Source: Veronia pacifica
GTDB taxonomy: Bacteria > Pseudomonadota > Gammaproteobacteria > Enterobacterales > Vibrionaceae
DNA: 64,000 bases
NCBI RefSeq assembly: GCF_001707825.1
Contig: NZ_LYBM01000012.1
Coordinates: 41,755-105,754, forward strand
Reading direction: 5' to 3'
Each line of letters begins with the position of its first letter. Positions within the stretch are counted from its first letter, which is position 1. The notes beneath the pieces were generated by a model. The model searched no databases and was not told the DNA's origin. It saw nothing but the letters and a program-made list of their open reading frames with translations. Positions 26,719 through 34,864 of this stretch are shown here, piece after piece. A program made the position numbers and the translations under genes.

Positions 26719-26822
26719 AAATAAGTCTCGCTCGATACGTTAATATCAGATATCCAAGTAGTTAATCATGAAAAATACAAATTCTTTATCTGATTAACAG
26801 AAATATAATGCGAGACTTATTT
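26719..26822 (-). repeat. 104-bp long imperfect hairpin (MITE-like or structured terminator)
   Basis: AAATAAGTCTCGC at one end and GCGAGACTTATTT at the other are perfect 13-bp inverted arms. Inside them GTTAAT-AT-CAGATA faces TATCTGATTAAC, so the element folds further. On the minus strand it begins about 12 bases after the stop of the 590-aa gene and ends in a T-rich run, so it may terminate that transcript. The nested terminal repeats also fit a small non-autonomous mobile element; I do not see a clear target duplication. Confidence 0.55.
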
Positions 26823-26833
26823 ATTATTTTCTT

Positions 26834-28606
26834 CTAATTAATTAACGCTTCGGTTTGAATAATTTCTGTCGGTATTCCACTTTGTCTTTGTACCGAGAAA
26901 TAACTGTTTCCACCGACTGTTCCCACTTTAAACGAGACATCATCGTAGCGTGGAACACCATCAAGTCCTGCCCATGTTCCCTCGTCACCACGTGGCTTAA
27001 ACGCAGCAAAAGAGTCTTGAATATAGAGGTTGATATCCTGATTATCATCAATCAACTCATCGAATATATTTTCATGGGGCATTGAGACGCTCACATCGAT
27101 AATATCGGCGGGAACCAAGTTGCCTAAGAAGTAATTAGTTTCCTCAACGCTGGTTTGACTGCCCACTGTGTTTGTCACATTCCTTGAATTCTGCTGACCA
27201 TTGGACGACACATGATCGAAAGAAGAGCCCGTCGATTGAGTGTTGACATGGTTAACCGTTAAGCCGACTTTTGCTCCTCCTGATTTCACAGGAGTTCCAC
27301 CCCCAGCCTCACCACTCAGTGAAAAACCAACTGCAGTTTCACTCGTCTCGGTCTCAAACTGTGAATTACTATTACCACTTGACGCGCTAGATACTGTTCC
27401 CTCGGTGATTGTTGCATCGTTTGACGTTTGATTGTGGATTGTCTGTGACTGTTCCCGTAGCAACACTCGCTTCGAGGGTAAGCTATCGTTTGTTACAACC
27501 TGACCATCGCCTGTTACTTTGCTGTACGCATAAATATGTGCTTCCTGGCCGGATTCAGTCCAGTTTGAGGGTATTTTAATTTCAGTATGAATATAACTTC
27601 CTGCAGCTGGCTGACTTAAGTTTCTCTCACCATTTTTAGAGGAGGGAACAAGTCTCGCCTTTTCGTTGTAATCACTATTTTTTGAATCCTTATAAATAGT
27701 GTTCCAGTTGTCAACATAGTCATGTTTACTTGTCGCATTAAATTCCGTTTTTAAGGTCCAATTTGGGTCAAATCTACTTCTTATGTCTTTGAGTGCTGAA
27801 AGTTGATCTTGATTATTTTTGATTGAGTCGGGCAGACTATTTTCATCAATCTTACCCTGAATGAAATGATCTGCTTTCACGTTGAGTGAATTGCTCGGCG
27901 CTTTACCCAGTGCATTCGGACTGAGAAAAAAAACAGGTGAATTTATATTTGTTCTTCTTTCTCCGTTCGGGATACTGGCATCAGCGACATTGGCAGGGTT
28001 TTGAGATGGATTAACACCATTTAGACCTTTTAACTGAGCCTGTGTTTTGAACCTCTGATCATGTGTGGTTAGATCTATTATCTCATCAATCCCGAGTCTA
28101 CTTTTCAGCTTCTCCTCTCTTGTGTCTCGCTGTTTAGCGTGGTCGAGTGAATGACTACGATCTGGTTGAGGTTGAGGATTTTTTGATTTGCCAGCACCGG
28201 GTGAGTGGGCACGGTTATGATTTGGAGTGGCAACGTTGTTTGACTCTGTAGGTGCACGGTTAGGTGGTGGAGACGTATTATTATTCACTGACTTTGCGTC
28301 TGTTTTATCACCAGTCGTTCTTGCAAATGCTTTACTCTCTGTCCCTTTACTCTCCGCCCCTTCTGTCTCTGTATTATCCTTCTGTTGAGTTTGTGTACTG
28401 CTCTCTATGCGTTGATGATTTACGACACTTTGTTGATTCTGATGTCTCCCCGGTCTGACAGTTTGGGATTTATTCGACTGATTCACTGGTATTGTCAACG
28501 AAGAGGTGTGGGTTTTGGGTTGATTTGCATTGACACTACTACCATCGATTTTAACTGTACTGATGTATCTTGTGTCTCTTCCCGGCTTTACAGTTATATT
28601 AGTCAT
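26834..28606 (-). CDS. 590-aa protein with disordered N-terminus and aerolysin-like beta-rich C-terminus
   Basis: No signal peptide or membrane helix is present. Residues 1 to about 190 are rich in Q, N, S, T and charged residues and should be disordered. From about 210 the protein becomes beta-rich. About residues 380-510 have a Ser/Thr-rich alternating pattern (TIHNQTSNDATITEGTV, ETSETAVGFSLSGEAGGG, GAKVGLTVNHVNTQSTGSSF, VTNTVGSQTSVEE) followed by NLVPADIIDVSVSM. This recalls the insertion hairpin and VPP-type strand of ETX/MTX2 aerolysin-like pore formers, but I see no diagnostic motif and make this a tentative call. AT-rich flanks suggest transfer. It is divergent from a two-component system. 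Confidence 0.5.
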   Translation of the reverse strand: MTNITVKPGRDTRYISTVKIDGSSVNANQPKTHTSSLTIPVNQSNKSQTVRPGRHQNQQSVVNHQRIESSTQTQQKDNTETEGAESKGTESKAFARTTGDKTDAKSVNNNTSPPPNRAPTESNNVATPNHNRAHSPGAGKSKNPQPQPDRSHSLDHAKQRDTREEKLKSRLGIDEIIDLTTHDQRFKTQAQLKGLNGVNPSQNPANVADASIPNGERRTNINSPVFFLSPNALGKAPSNSLNVKADHFIQGKIDENSLPDSIKNNQDQLSALKDIRSRFDPNWTLKTEFNATSKHDYVDNWNTIYKDSKNSDYNEKARLVPSSKNGERNLSQPAAGSYIHTEIKIPSNWTESGQEAHIYAYSKVTGDGQVVTNDSLPSKRVLLREQSQTIHNQTSNDATITEGTVSSASSGNSNSQFETETSETAVGFSLSGEAGGGTPVKSGGAKVGLTVNHVNTQSTGSSFDHVSSNGQQNSRNVTNTVGSQTSVEETNYFLGNLVPADIIDVSVSMPHENIFDELIDDNQDINLYIQDSFAAFKPRGDEGTWAGLDGVPRYDDVSFKVGTVGGNSYFSVQRQSGIPTEIIQTEALIN

Positions 28607-29162
28607 TTTTATCTCCGTAATTAAATTTTAATAAAAATATAAATCCATTTTAAAAGTGTTTTTTGTTTTTTAGTTTTTAAAAGCGAATTTAAGCTACCAG
28701 TATTCAATAATTTTTTATTGGTTTTTTGATTTTTATAAATGAAAAATGAAGCCTGAATAGCTGATATTGGCAATACATAAATAGTTATTTATTATATGAG
28801 ATATTATTATCATAAACGATAAAGATATATTTTATAATTAAAATTAGTTAGTTAATTGTATGAGAGTATTGAAGTAAATAATATTAGAGTGGAAATTACC
28901 TAATTCATATTCTTTTTAATTTTAGATATTTTACCTATTAATTTAGTTTGTTGATTAGGCGATGTTACCTAAGTACTAGAGAGTTAAACTATCAAATGAT
29001 AAAAACTATCCGTGATTGTTTCAATTTTTCTCAAAAAGGAGTGTTAAATTATCATTTAAAAGACAAAAGTTAAAAATAACAATAATGGAAGGAAAGCTAT
29101 ATGGAAAATATGCTTTCGCCTAATTATATTTCATTTTCTTAATAAAACTAAAATATGTAATT
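28607..29162. other. Very AT-rich divergent promoter region
   Basis: About 555 bases between the 590-aa gene and the histidine kinase, visibly richer in A and T than the surroundings. It holds TATCAAATGATA at 28990-29001, a small dyad, within one of two imperfect direct repeats (GTTAAACTATCA near 28983 and GTTAAATTATCA near 29043). These may be regulator sites. No gene is seen. Confidence 0.45.
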
Positions 29163-30539
29163 ATGAAGTTGAGACATAAGGTTATCCTTTTAACACTTAC
29201 CCCCATACTCTTGGTGAGTAGTATTTTTATGTGGGTAATCAATAATCAACTATCTTTACTCGCAGTGAGTGAAACTGAGGCTCTAAGCAATGAGTTATTT
29301 GATAATCGAAAAAATATACTCAAACATTATGTCGAACTCACGACGAGGGTTATTTCATACCTAGAAACTACACCCTCATCCGAAGATAACCACACAAAAG
29401 AAGAGATACTCAATATCATAAGATCGCTGCGATTTGCCGATGATGGGTACTTTTATGTTTATGACGGTGAGGGTAACAATCTAGCCCATCCGGTTATACC
29501 GGCCTTGGAGGGTAAAAACCTTATTGAGCTGAGGGATTCAGAGGGCAACCTCGTGATAAGAAACTTATTGGCTGCCGCTCAATTTGGCGATGGGTACTAT
29601 AAATATACATGGCAAAAACCATCGACCAGTGAAGTGGTACCCAAGCTTGGCTACGCCGTTTGGCTTCCCGACAAGAAATGGATGCTGGGAACCGGCCTGT
29701 ACATAGAAGATATTGACCAGCAAGTCGCTAAGGTTGAATCAGTAATAGATTCCAGTATTCAACGAATATTTTCGATGTTTGTCTTTGTTCTCGTGACTGT
29801 GATTATTGTCATCATCCTCATTGCACTTGCTGTAAACCTTCACGAACATTATGAGTCTGATTGTCGCTTGAGAGAGCTGACCTATAAAAACGTAATACTT
29901 CAGGAAGAGAGCAGTAAACGACTCTCCAGAGAATTACACGATGGAGTCAATCAGTTGCTCGTATCTGCAAAGTGTCATCTGGAAATTATTAAAACGTCGC
30001 TGGATAAAAACCAGCCGCTACCCATATTGAATCACATTGTTAAGAGCGAACATTCACTGACTAAAGCGATTAATGAAGTCAGAACAATCTCAAGGAGGTT
30101 AAGACCAAGTGCACTTGATGATATCGGTTTAAATGCTGCGATTGAAAGTTTGCTTGATGACTTTTTTGCAGATGGTGCAATGAGGGTATTACTGTTTCTC
30201 GATCAAAAATTACCCTGCCTGCCATGTGACTTTGGTACAAGCCTCTACAGAACGGTTCAGGAATCTCTGGTCAATGTGAAGAAGCATGCTAACAGCCATA
30301 AGGTGGAGGTAACACTGAAATATATTCAGCCCTGCGTGCACCTTTCAATTAGAGATGAGGGTACTGGGTTTTCTGTTGAACAAGCGCTGGCAGGGGAGGG
30401 TATTGGCCTGAGGAATATGAGGGAGAGGATTGAATATATAGGTGGTGAATTTCATATATGGTCGCAGCCAAATAGAGGCACTGAAATTACAGCCGTCGTG
30501 AAAATACCAGAGACTGCATTAAAAATGGGGAATGATTGA
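29163..30539 (+). CDS. Cache-domain sensor histidine kinase (NarX/HisKA_3 class)
   Basis: The 458-aa protein has an N-terminal helix (VILLTLTPILLVSSIFMWVI) and a periplasmic single-Cache domain (LRFADDGYFYVYDGEGNNLA, LGYAVWLPDKKWMLGTGLYI). A second helix follows near residues 200-222, then a HisKA_3 dimerisation/phosphorylation helix with His in SRELHDGVNQLLVSAK. The ATPase domain has N-box-like QESLVNVKKHANSH and G-boxes DEGTGFS and GIGLRNMRERI. Cache domains of this type sense small carboxylates or amines outside the membrane; the ligand is unknown. It overlaps the response regulator by one base. No good ribosome site is seen at the ATG. Confidence 0.92.
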   Translation: MKLRHKVILLTLTPILLVSSIFMWVINNQLSLLAVSETEALSNELFDNRKNILKHYVELTTRVISYLETTPSSEDNHTKEEILNIIRSLRFADDGYFYVYDGEGNNLAHPVIPALEGKNLIELRDSEGNLVIRNLLAAAQFGDGYYKYTWQKPSTSEVVPKLGYAVWLPDKKWMLGTGLYIEDIDQQVAKVESVIDSSIQRIFSMFVFVLVTVIIVIILIALAVNLHEHYESDCRLRELTYKNVILQEESSKRLSRELHDGVNQLLVSAKCHLEIIKTSLDKNQPLPILNHIVKSEHSLTKAINEVRTISRRLRPSALDDIGLNAAIESLLDDFFADGAMRVLLFLDQKLPCLPCDFGTSLYRTVQESLVNVKKHANSHKVEVTLKYIQPCVHLSIRDEGTGFSVEQALAGEGIGLRNMRERIEYIGGEFHIWSQPNRGTEITAVVKIPETALKMGND

Positions 30540-31174
30540 TGACTAAAATTCGCATAATGCTAGTGGACGATCATCAAATGGTTTTGGACGGTTTCTCGGC
30601 TCGTTTTCATCTTGAGGAGAGTATTGACGTAGTTGCGAAAGCCAATAATGGATTGGACGCATACCGTATTGCCGCCGAAAAACGACCTGATGTCGTGCTT
30701 ATGGACATTAGTATGCCAGCCCTGAATGGCGTTGAAGCTACCGCAATGCTGAATAGAAACTACCCTGATATTCGCATTCTCATGCTGAGCATGCACGACA
30801 ATAGAGAGTACATAAAGAGTGCGATAAACGCTGGTGCATCAGGGTATGTGCTCAAAGAAGTGCCGTTGGATGAAATGGTAGAAGCCATACACTCTGTTCA
30901 TAGAGGAGCAAGCTACTTCTGCAGAACATCCAGCAATACATTGTTTTCAAATCCGAATGCTTTTGATTTTTGTGAACCCAAGGTAGAAATTAGTCAGAGA
31001 GAAAAGGCTGTATTGGCCCTTGTGGCAAAAGGCTTGAGTAGCAAAGAAATGGCCAAGGAACTTCAAATAAGTGCAAGGACCATTGATGCGCACCGAAGAA
31101 ATATCAAACAAAAACTCCAGTTAAAGACGACCGCTGAAATGATCACTTACGCTTTAAACAACAAGATATCGTAG
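30539..31174 (+). CDS. NarL/FixJ-type response regulator
   Basis: The 211-aa protein has a receiver domain with acidic pocket LVDDHQMVLDG, phospho-acceptor Asp in DVVLMDISMPALNG and Lys in YVLKEVPLDEM. A LuxR-type helix-turn-helix follows (SQREKAVLALVAKGLSSKEM, ISARTIDAHRRNIKQKLQ). It is the partner of the preceding kinase: the start ATG overlaps the kinase stop (TGATG), with GGGGA upstream. The divergent 590-aa gene is a possible target. Confidence 0.95.
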   Translation: MTKIRIMLVDDHQMVLDGFSARFHLEESIDVVAKANNGLDAYRIAAEKRPDVVLMDISMPALNGVEATAMLNRNYPDIRILMLSMHDNREYIKSAINAGASGYVLKEVPLDEMVEAIHSVHRGASYFCRTSSNTLFSNPNAFDFCEPKVEISQREKAVLALVAKGLSSKEMAKELQISARTIDAHRRNIKQKLQLKTTAEMITYALNNKIS

Positions 31175-31333
31175 AGGACGACATATCGCAGAGTTATTGT
31201 ATGAGCCTCATAAATAACGAATTTTGATCGTTCAAATTGGGAGTCATTACATCATATGCATCGATATAACACTCTGCTATTGCCGTTATAAAACCATCTA
31301 AAATCGTTAATTTAAATGGTCTTTTCTATGCTG

Positions 31334-31834
31334 TCACAGCTCCTTTCGGTATCGTGCAGCTGTCGCTTTTAGCACCTTACGGTAACCTTCTTCGCCGTCG
31401 GGCAGATAGCCTGAACGTAAATAAAATTGGTGGGCACCGATGTTGTCTTTTAATGCCCATAGAGTCACTGAGCCGTAACCCTGATCTCTCAGCTGCTGCT
31501 CTGTATGTTGAATGAGTGCTGAACCCGCTCCTTTTCTTTCATGATCGGGACTAAGATATATTGCTGTGATTTCGCCGACGTTGTCATCTGAATTAGCAGG
31601 GTCTCTACTCTGACAGCAATGAACAAAGCCTATAACCTTATCGTCTAATGTTGCGACAAACACATGGTTGGGTTGTTGGAGTAACTGTTGCCAAAACGCT
31701 GTCGTTTTATTTATCTCAACGCTCGCTAGAAAGTTATCACAAACAAGGCCACGATAAGTTTTATGCCATGATGAAACCTTAATATCTGCAATTTCTGCGG
31801 CATCGCTGGGTATCGCCTCCCGAATTGAAATCAC
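31334..31834 (-). CDS. GNAT-family N-acetyltransferase
   Basis: The 166-aa protein begins ISIREAIPSDAAEIADIKVS and has the GNAT core GEITAIYLSPDHERKGAGSA with acetyl-CoA loop RKGAG, followed by VTLWALKDNIGAHQFYLRSG. The acceptor is unknown. I choose the GTG start because GGAG lies six bases upstream; the ATG four codons earlier is fused to its AAGG and the longer frame to 31876 has no site. It lies beyond the 3' end and terminator of the MATE gene, so it has its own transcription. Confidence 0.8.
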   Translation of the reverse strand: MISIREAIPSDAAEIADIKVSSWHKTYRGLVCDNFLASVEINKTTAFWQQLLQQPNHVFVATLDDKVIGFVHCCQSRDPANSDDNVGEITAIYLSPDHERKGAGSALIQHTEQQLRDQGYGSVTLWALKDNIGAHQFYLRSGYLPDGEEGYRKVLKATAARYRKEL

Positions 31835-32011
31835 TGTGTGCTCCATCCTTACACAAAAACTCAGTATATTTTTCAATTCTAAGAGGGTGAAACGTATTGA
31901 GTGTAACTACCTTCAAAAGTGCGAGATATTTCATAAGGTTGACGTTTAATACTATTTTTCGACAGGGTGTCAGCAACATATACGGATACTGGATTGGACG
32001 TGTAGAAAGTA

Positions 32012-32039
32012 AAAAGCAGGCTACGGGGAACCTGCTTTT
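32012..32039 (-). terminator. Terminator of the MATE transporter gene
   Basis: AAAAGCAGG and CCTGCTTTTT pair around a ten-base loop on the minus strand, ending in T residues, about 20 bases after the transporter stop. Confidence 0.88.
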
Positions 32040-32060
32040 GATATGTGTTCTTGCTCTTAT

Positions 32061-33419
32061 CTAATTCGCAACGATGATTTGTTGACCAGCTTGCTGCTTG
32101 AGCTTCCAGAACATGTAAATAGTTAATGCCGCCGCAGTAACAGGAAGCGAGATCCATACCCCTGTTGCGCCAAAGAGCAGACAGAACAGTGCCAACACAG
32201 CCGCGATAAGTATTAGTTTACCACCCGTTAGCCAGTTAGCAACACTTGCCTGATTGACTGACTGAAAATAAATAGCACCAACCAGCAGCATACCCTCCAG
32301 TGGTAGCCCCCAGAAATACAGTTGCATACCTTCGACAGCGGTTTCTTCGAGAACGGGGTTGTGACTGGAAAAAGCTGCAACCAACAGCTCGGGTGATACA
32401 TAGACGAGTAACATGCCAAGAGCGGCTATCACTATGGTTGAGGCCAATGCAATATTCCGACTTTCCTTCACTCTATCTATTCTTTCCGCACCGAAATTAA
32501 AGCTGGTGATGGGCTGCATACCCAGCGCGATCCCCTCGAAAACCAAATAGAAAAAAGCCTCGACGTAGCTGACGATAGCATACGCAGCAACATGTACTGT
32601 GCTGCCCAAAAACAGAAAGGCCATATTGTGGAAGGTGAGGACCACTGATAGATAGAGATACATTAAAAAACCGGGTGTGCCAATCTGAAAGATATCTCTT
32701 AATACCGCCGCTGATGGCAGCATACTGTTTAATGTGATCTTAAGTCTGGTCCCATTTCGGAAGAAGTGCTGGAGACATAATGCCGCGGTAACAGCTTGAG
32801 AAAGCATGGTCGCGATAGCTGCGCCCGTGAGCTCCCACGGAATAACGACAATCAATAGCCAGTCAAGCACGATATTCAACAGTCCGCCCAGGATCATGAT
32901 CCCAGTGACAAGCTTGGGCTGTCCGTCGTTCCTCAGTAGGGTAGAAAACGCCATAGTCAGAATGGCAAAACCACCCAGAGCAAAGTACCAACGAAGATAG
33001 GTACTGGCCATTGATAGTATGGGTTCTTTTGCACCAAGTGAATGAAGAAGATCATCCGCAAAAAATAGCCCAAGCACAGAGGTCAAAAACGTCATTAGCA
33101 GACACAACAAGAATGCATTACCGACAATTTTTTGTGCTGCACCCGGAAGCTTCTGGCCAAGTTTTATTGACACCAAAGATGAGGCGCCCATTCCGACTAA
33201 ATTACCCAAGGCATAGAGAACAGAACCAATAGGGTAGGCGACCATGATCGCAGCCAGGCCATCTTCGCCAATGAAATGACCAATAAAAATACCGTCAACA
33301 ACCACATAGATACCTGTAACAAGCATGGCGGCGATGGTAGGTAATGAATAACGCAGAAATAATTTAAAAACCGGTTGCTCAACTAATTGTTGATCACTGG
33401 TTTCAAAAGCCGATGTCAT
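32061..33419 (-). CDS. MATE-family multidrug/metabolite exporter
   Basis: The 452-aa protein has twelve hydrophobic segments. The N-terminal half contains LPTIAAMLVTGIYVVVDGIF and FIGHFIGEDGLAAIMVAYPI, typical of the DinF/NorM-related MATE group, and the second half repeats the pattern (SFNFGAERIDRVKESRNIAL). It should export cationic drugs or metabolites in exchange for Na+ or H+. The start is the ATG of MTSAFETSDQQ, giving the normal family length; the frame runs on upstream for 63 codons without family similarity. It lies between two acetyltransferase genes on the same strand, all separated by terminators. Confidence 0.9.
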   Translation of the reverse strand: MTSAFETSDQQLVEQPVFKLFLRYSLPTIAAMLVTGIYVVVDGIFIGHFIGEDGLAAIMVAYPIGSVLYALGNLVGMGASSLVSIKLGQKLPGAAQKIVGNAFLLCLLMTFLTSVLGLFFADDLLHSLGAKEPILSMASTYLRWYFALGGFAILTMAFSTLLRNDGQPKLVTGIMILGGLLNIVLDWLLIVVIPWELTGAAIATMLSQAVTAALCLQHFFRNGTRLKITLNSMLPSAAVLRDIFQIGTPGFLMYLYLSVVLTFHNMAFLFLGSTVHVAAYAIVSYVEAFFYLVFEGIALGMQPITSFNFGAERIDRVKESRNIALASTIVIAALGMLLVYVSPELLVAAFSSHNPVLEETAVEGMQLYFWGLPLEGMLLVGAIYFQSVNQASVANWLTGGKLILIAAVLALFCLLFGATGVWISLPVTAAALTIYMFWKLKQQAGQQIIVAN

Positions 33420-33776
33420 AAATCCAAATCCAAAAATGCGAATACAACGGGAGTGAGCCCAATTCGTTTTTGCTGCTGACTTACATGAAGCTTGGAAGCG
33501 TTTCTTTGAGGGTAGCAGTAAACTGCCTTCATTCTGCTCAGCATCAAGGATAAAAGCAATCAGAACATCCAGCGAGATGACGGCGTTGCCGCAAAATAGA
33601 AAAAGCATTGGAAATGATTGGGCGGGTATTTGTTGTACACAGATAAAAGTAACAAACTATTGTTGTCATCAACCTCTTTATCGACAGAAAAAGAACAATA
33701 TAGCGAATAACATTTATGCTGTGTTAACCGATGGATGTCCCTCTCTTTTCAAGCAGAGAAGGACTTTAAATAAGGG

Positions 33777-33800
33777 AAAAAAGCCTGATATTATCAGACT
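33777..33800 (-). terminator. Terminator of the AAC(6')-like gene
   Basis: On the minus strand AGTCTGAT and ATCAGGCT pair (one mismatch) around AAT, followed by six T residues. It lies just after the stop of the acetyltransferase gene. Confidence 0.75.
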
Positions 33801-33811
33801 GTTTTATATTG

Positions 33812-34258
33812 TTAATTAAGGGGCTTGACGAAATTCACGGTCCTCTCTACTTCATCAAAACCCAGCTTTTTATGAAGATGAATTGCATGTTGGTTGTCGA
33901 TTTGACTGTCGCTGGCAATAAAAGCAAATCCGCGTTCTTTTGCCCATTGTTCCGCCTCTTTGACTAAGCTTGCACCGTAGCCTTGAGAGCGATGATTTTC
34001 GCAGACGAACCAGCCTTCAATGTAGGGAACATACTTCGTTGTTACCCCTTCTGCATGACTTCTCACATTCAGTTCAATAAAACCGACCAGTTTGTCACTG
34101 GTGTTTCTCACACCGAATGCCGTGACTATGTCATTACTGTCGCCGCAAAGATATTCCTCAATATCGTCCTGATGCTGTTCAACGGATTCTTGCCAGAGTT
34201 GATGTCTGAGTAAGGCCCACTCGTTTTTGTCATCGAGCATCATTGGATAGGCTTGCAT
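33812..34258 (-). CDS. Acetyltransferase resembling aminoglycoside 6'-N-acetyltransferase AAC(6')-I
   Basis: The 148-aa protein follows the AAC(6')-I pattern throughout. It has EWALLRHQLW at the N-terminus, VGFIELNVRSHAEG then YIEGWFVCENHRSQGYGASL, EAEQWAKERGFAFIASDSQI, and HKKLGFDEVERTVNFVKPL at the C-terminus. Related enzymes acetylate the 6'-amino group of kanamycin, tobramycin and amikacin. Chromosomal members in environmental bacteria may have other natural substrates, so resistance is an inference. GGGGGA precedes the chosen ATG; the longer frame lacks this. It has its own terminator. Confidence 0.78.
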   Translation of the reverse strand: MQAYPMMLDDKNEWALLRHQLWQESVEQHQDDIEEYLCGDSNDIVTAFGVRNTSDKLVGFIELNVRSHAEGVTTKYVPYIEGWFVCENHRSQGYGASLVKEAEQWAKERGFAFIASDSQIDNQHAIHLHKKLGFDEVERTVNFVKPLN

Positions 34259-34368
34259 ATTTCTATTCCCCCAATGTCTTTGCTTATCGAATAAGCACAT
34301 TGTTTTGTAAGCTGTCTATCGCCTGATAATTTTGATAATCTGCACACAAAAAAATCAGAGGCAGATCA

Positions 34369-34680
34369 ATGAAATCACCATGTATAGGTTCCTGCAAAAG
34401 CCAAGGCGGTATATGCAGCGGATGTCACCGAACGATGGATGAAATAGTGAATTGGGTTCGGTTTAGTGAGATAGAAAGACAAGAAGTTATGGATGCATTG
34501 TCAGGTCAGCTAACAACAGGCCACTGTATAGATTGTGGTCAACCTCTTCATTGTGATATCTCGGCCGGAAAAAATACCTGTTGGTGTTTTTCACTGGATC
34601 AGCGCGATACCTCCGACACTGCTGATAGCGATGCTTGTTTATGCCGCAAATGTTTATCAAAAAAGCCTGTATTGGTGTAG
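34369..34680 (+). CDS. DUF1289 domain joined to a cysteine-rich CWC domain
   Basis: The 103-aa protein starts with a DUF1289 motif, SPCIGSCKSQGGICSGCHRTMDE, where four cysteines may hold a metal. The second half fits the cysteine-rich CWC family: HCIDCGQPLHCDISAGKNTC, then WCFSL and CLCRKCL. Twelve cysteines in total suggest two zinc or Fe-S sites. Functions of both families are unknown. It lies alone, divergent from the AAC(6')-like gene. Confidence 0.82.
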   Translation: MKSPCIGSCKSQGGICSGCHRTMDEIVNWVRFSEIERQEVMDALSGQLTTGHCIDCGQPLHCDISAGKNTCWCFSLDQRDTSDTADSDACLCRKCLSKKPVLV

Positions 34681-34864
34681 GGTAAAAGTGACTTAACTAC
34701 TTGTGTTAGCAGTGAAAAAAGTAGTTATTTTGTTTGTGTAGACTCGCAAAGCGATACGTTAACCATCATAAACTTCACAAAAAGACACCGTTAATTCCAA
34801 CTCATCGACAGGACGCCTTAAAAATAGCCAGTCTCATATTTTTCACCTAACACAGGGAAAACCC

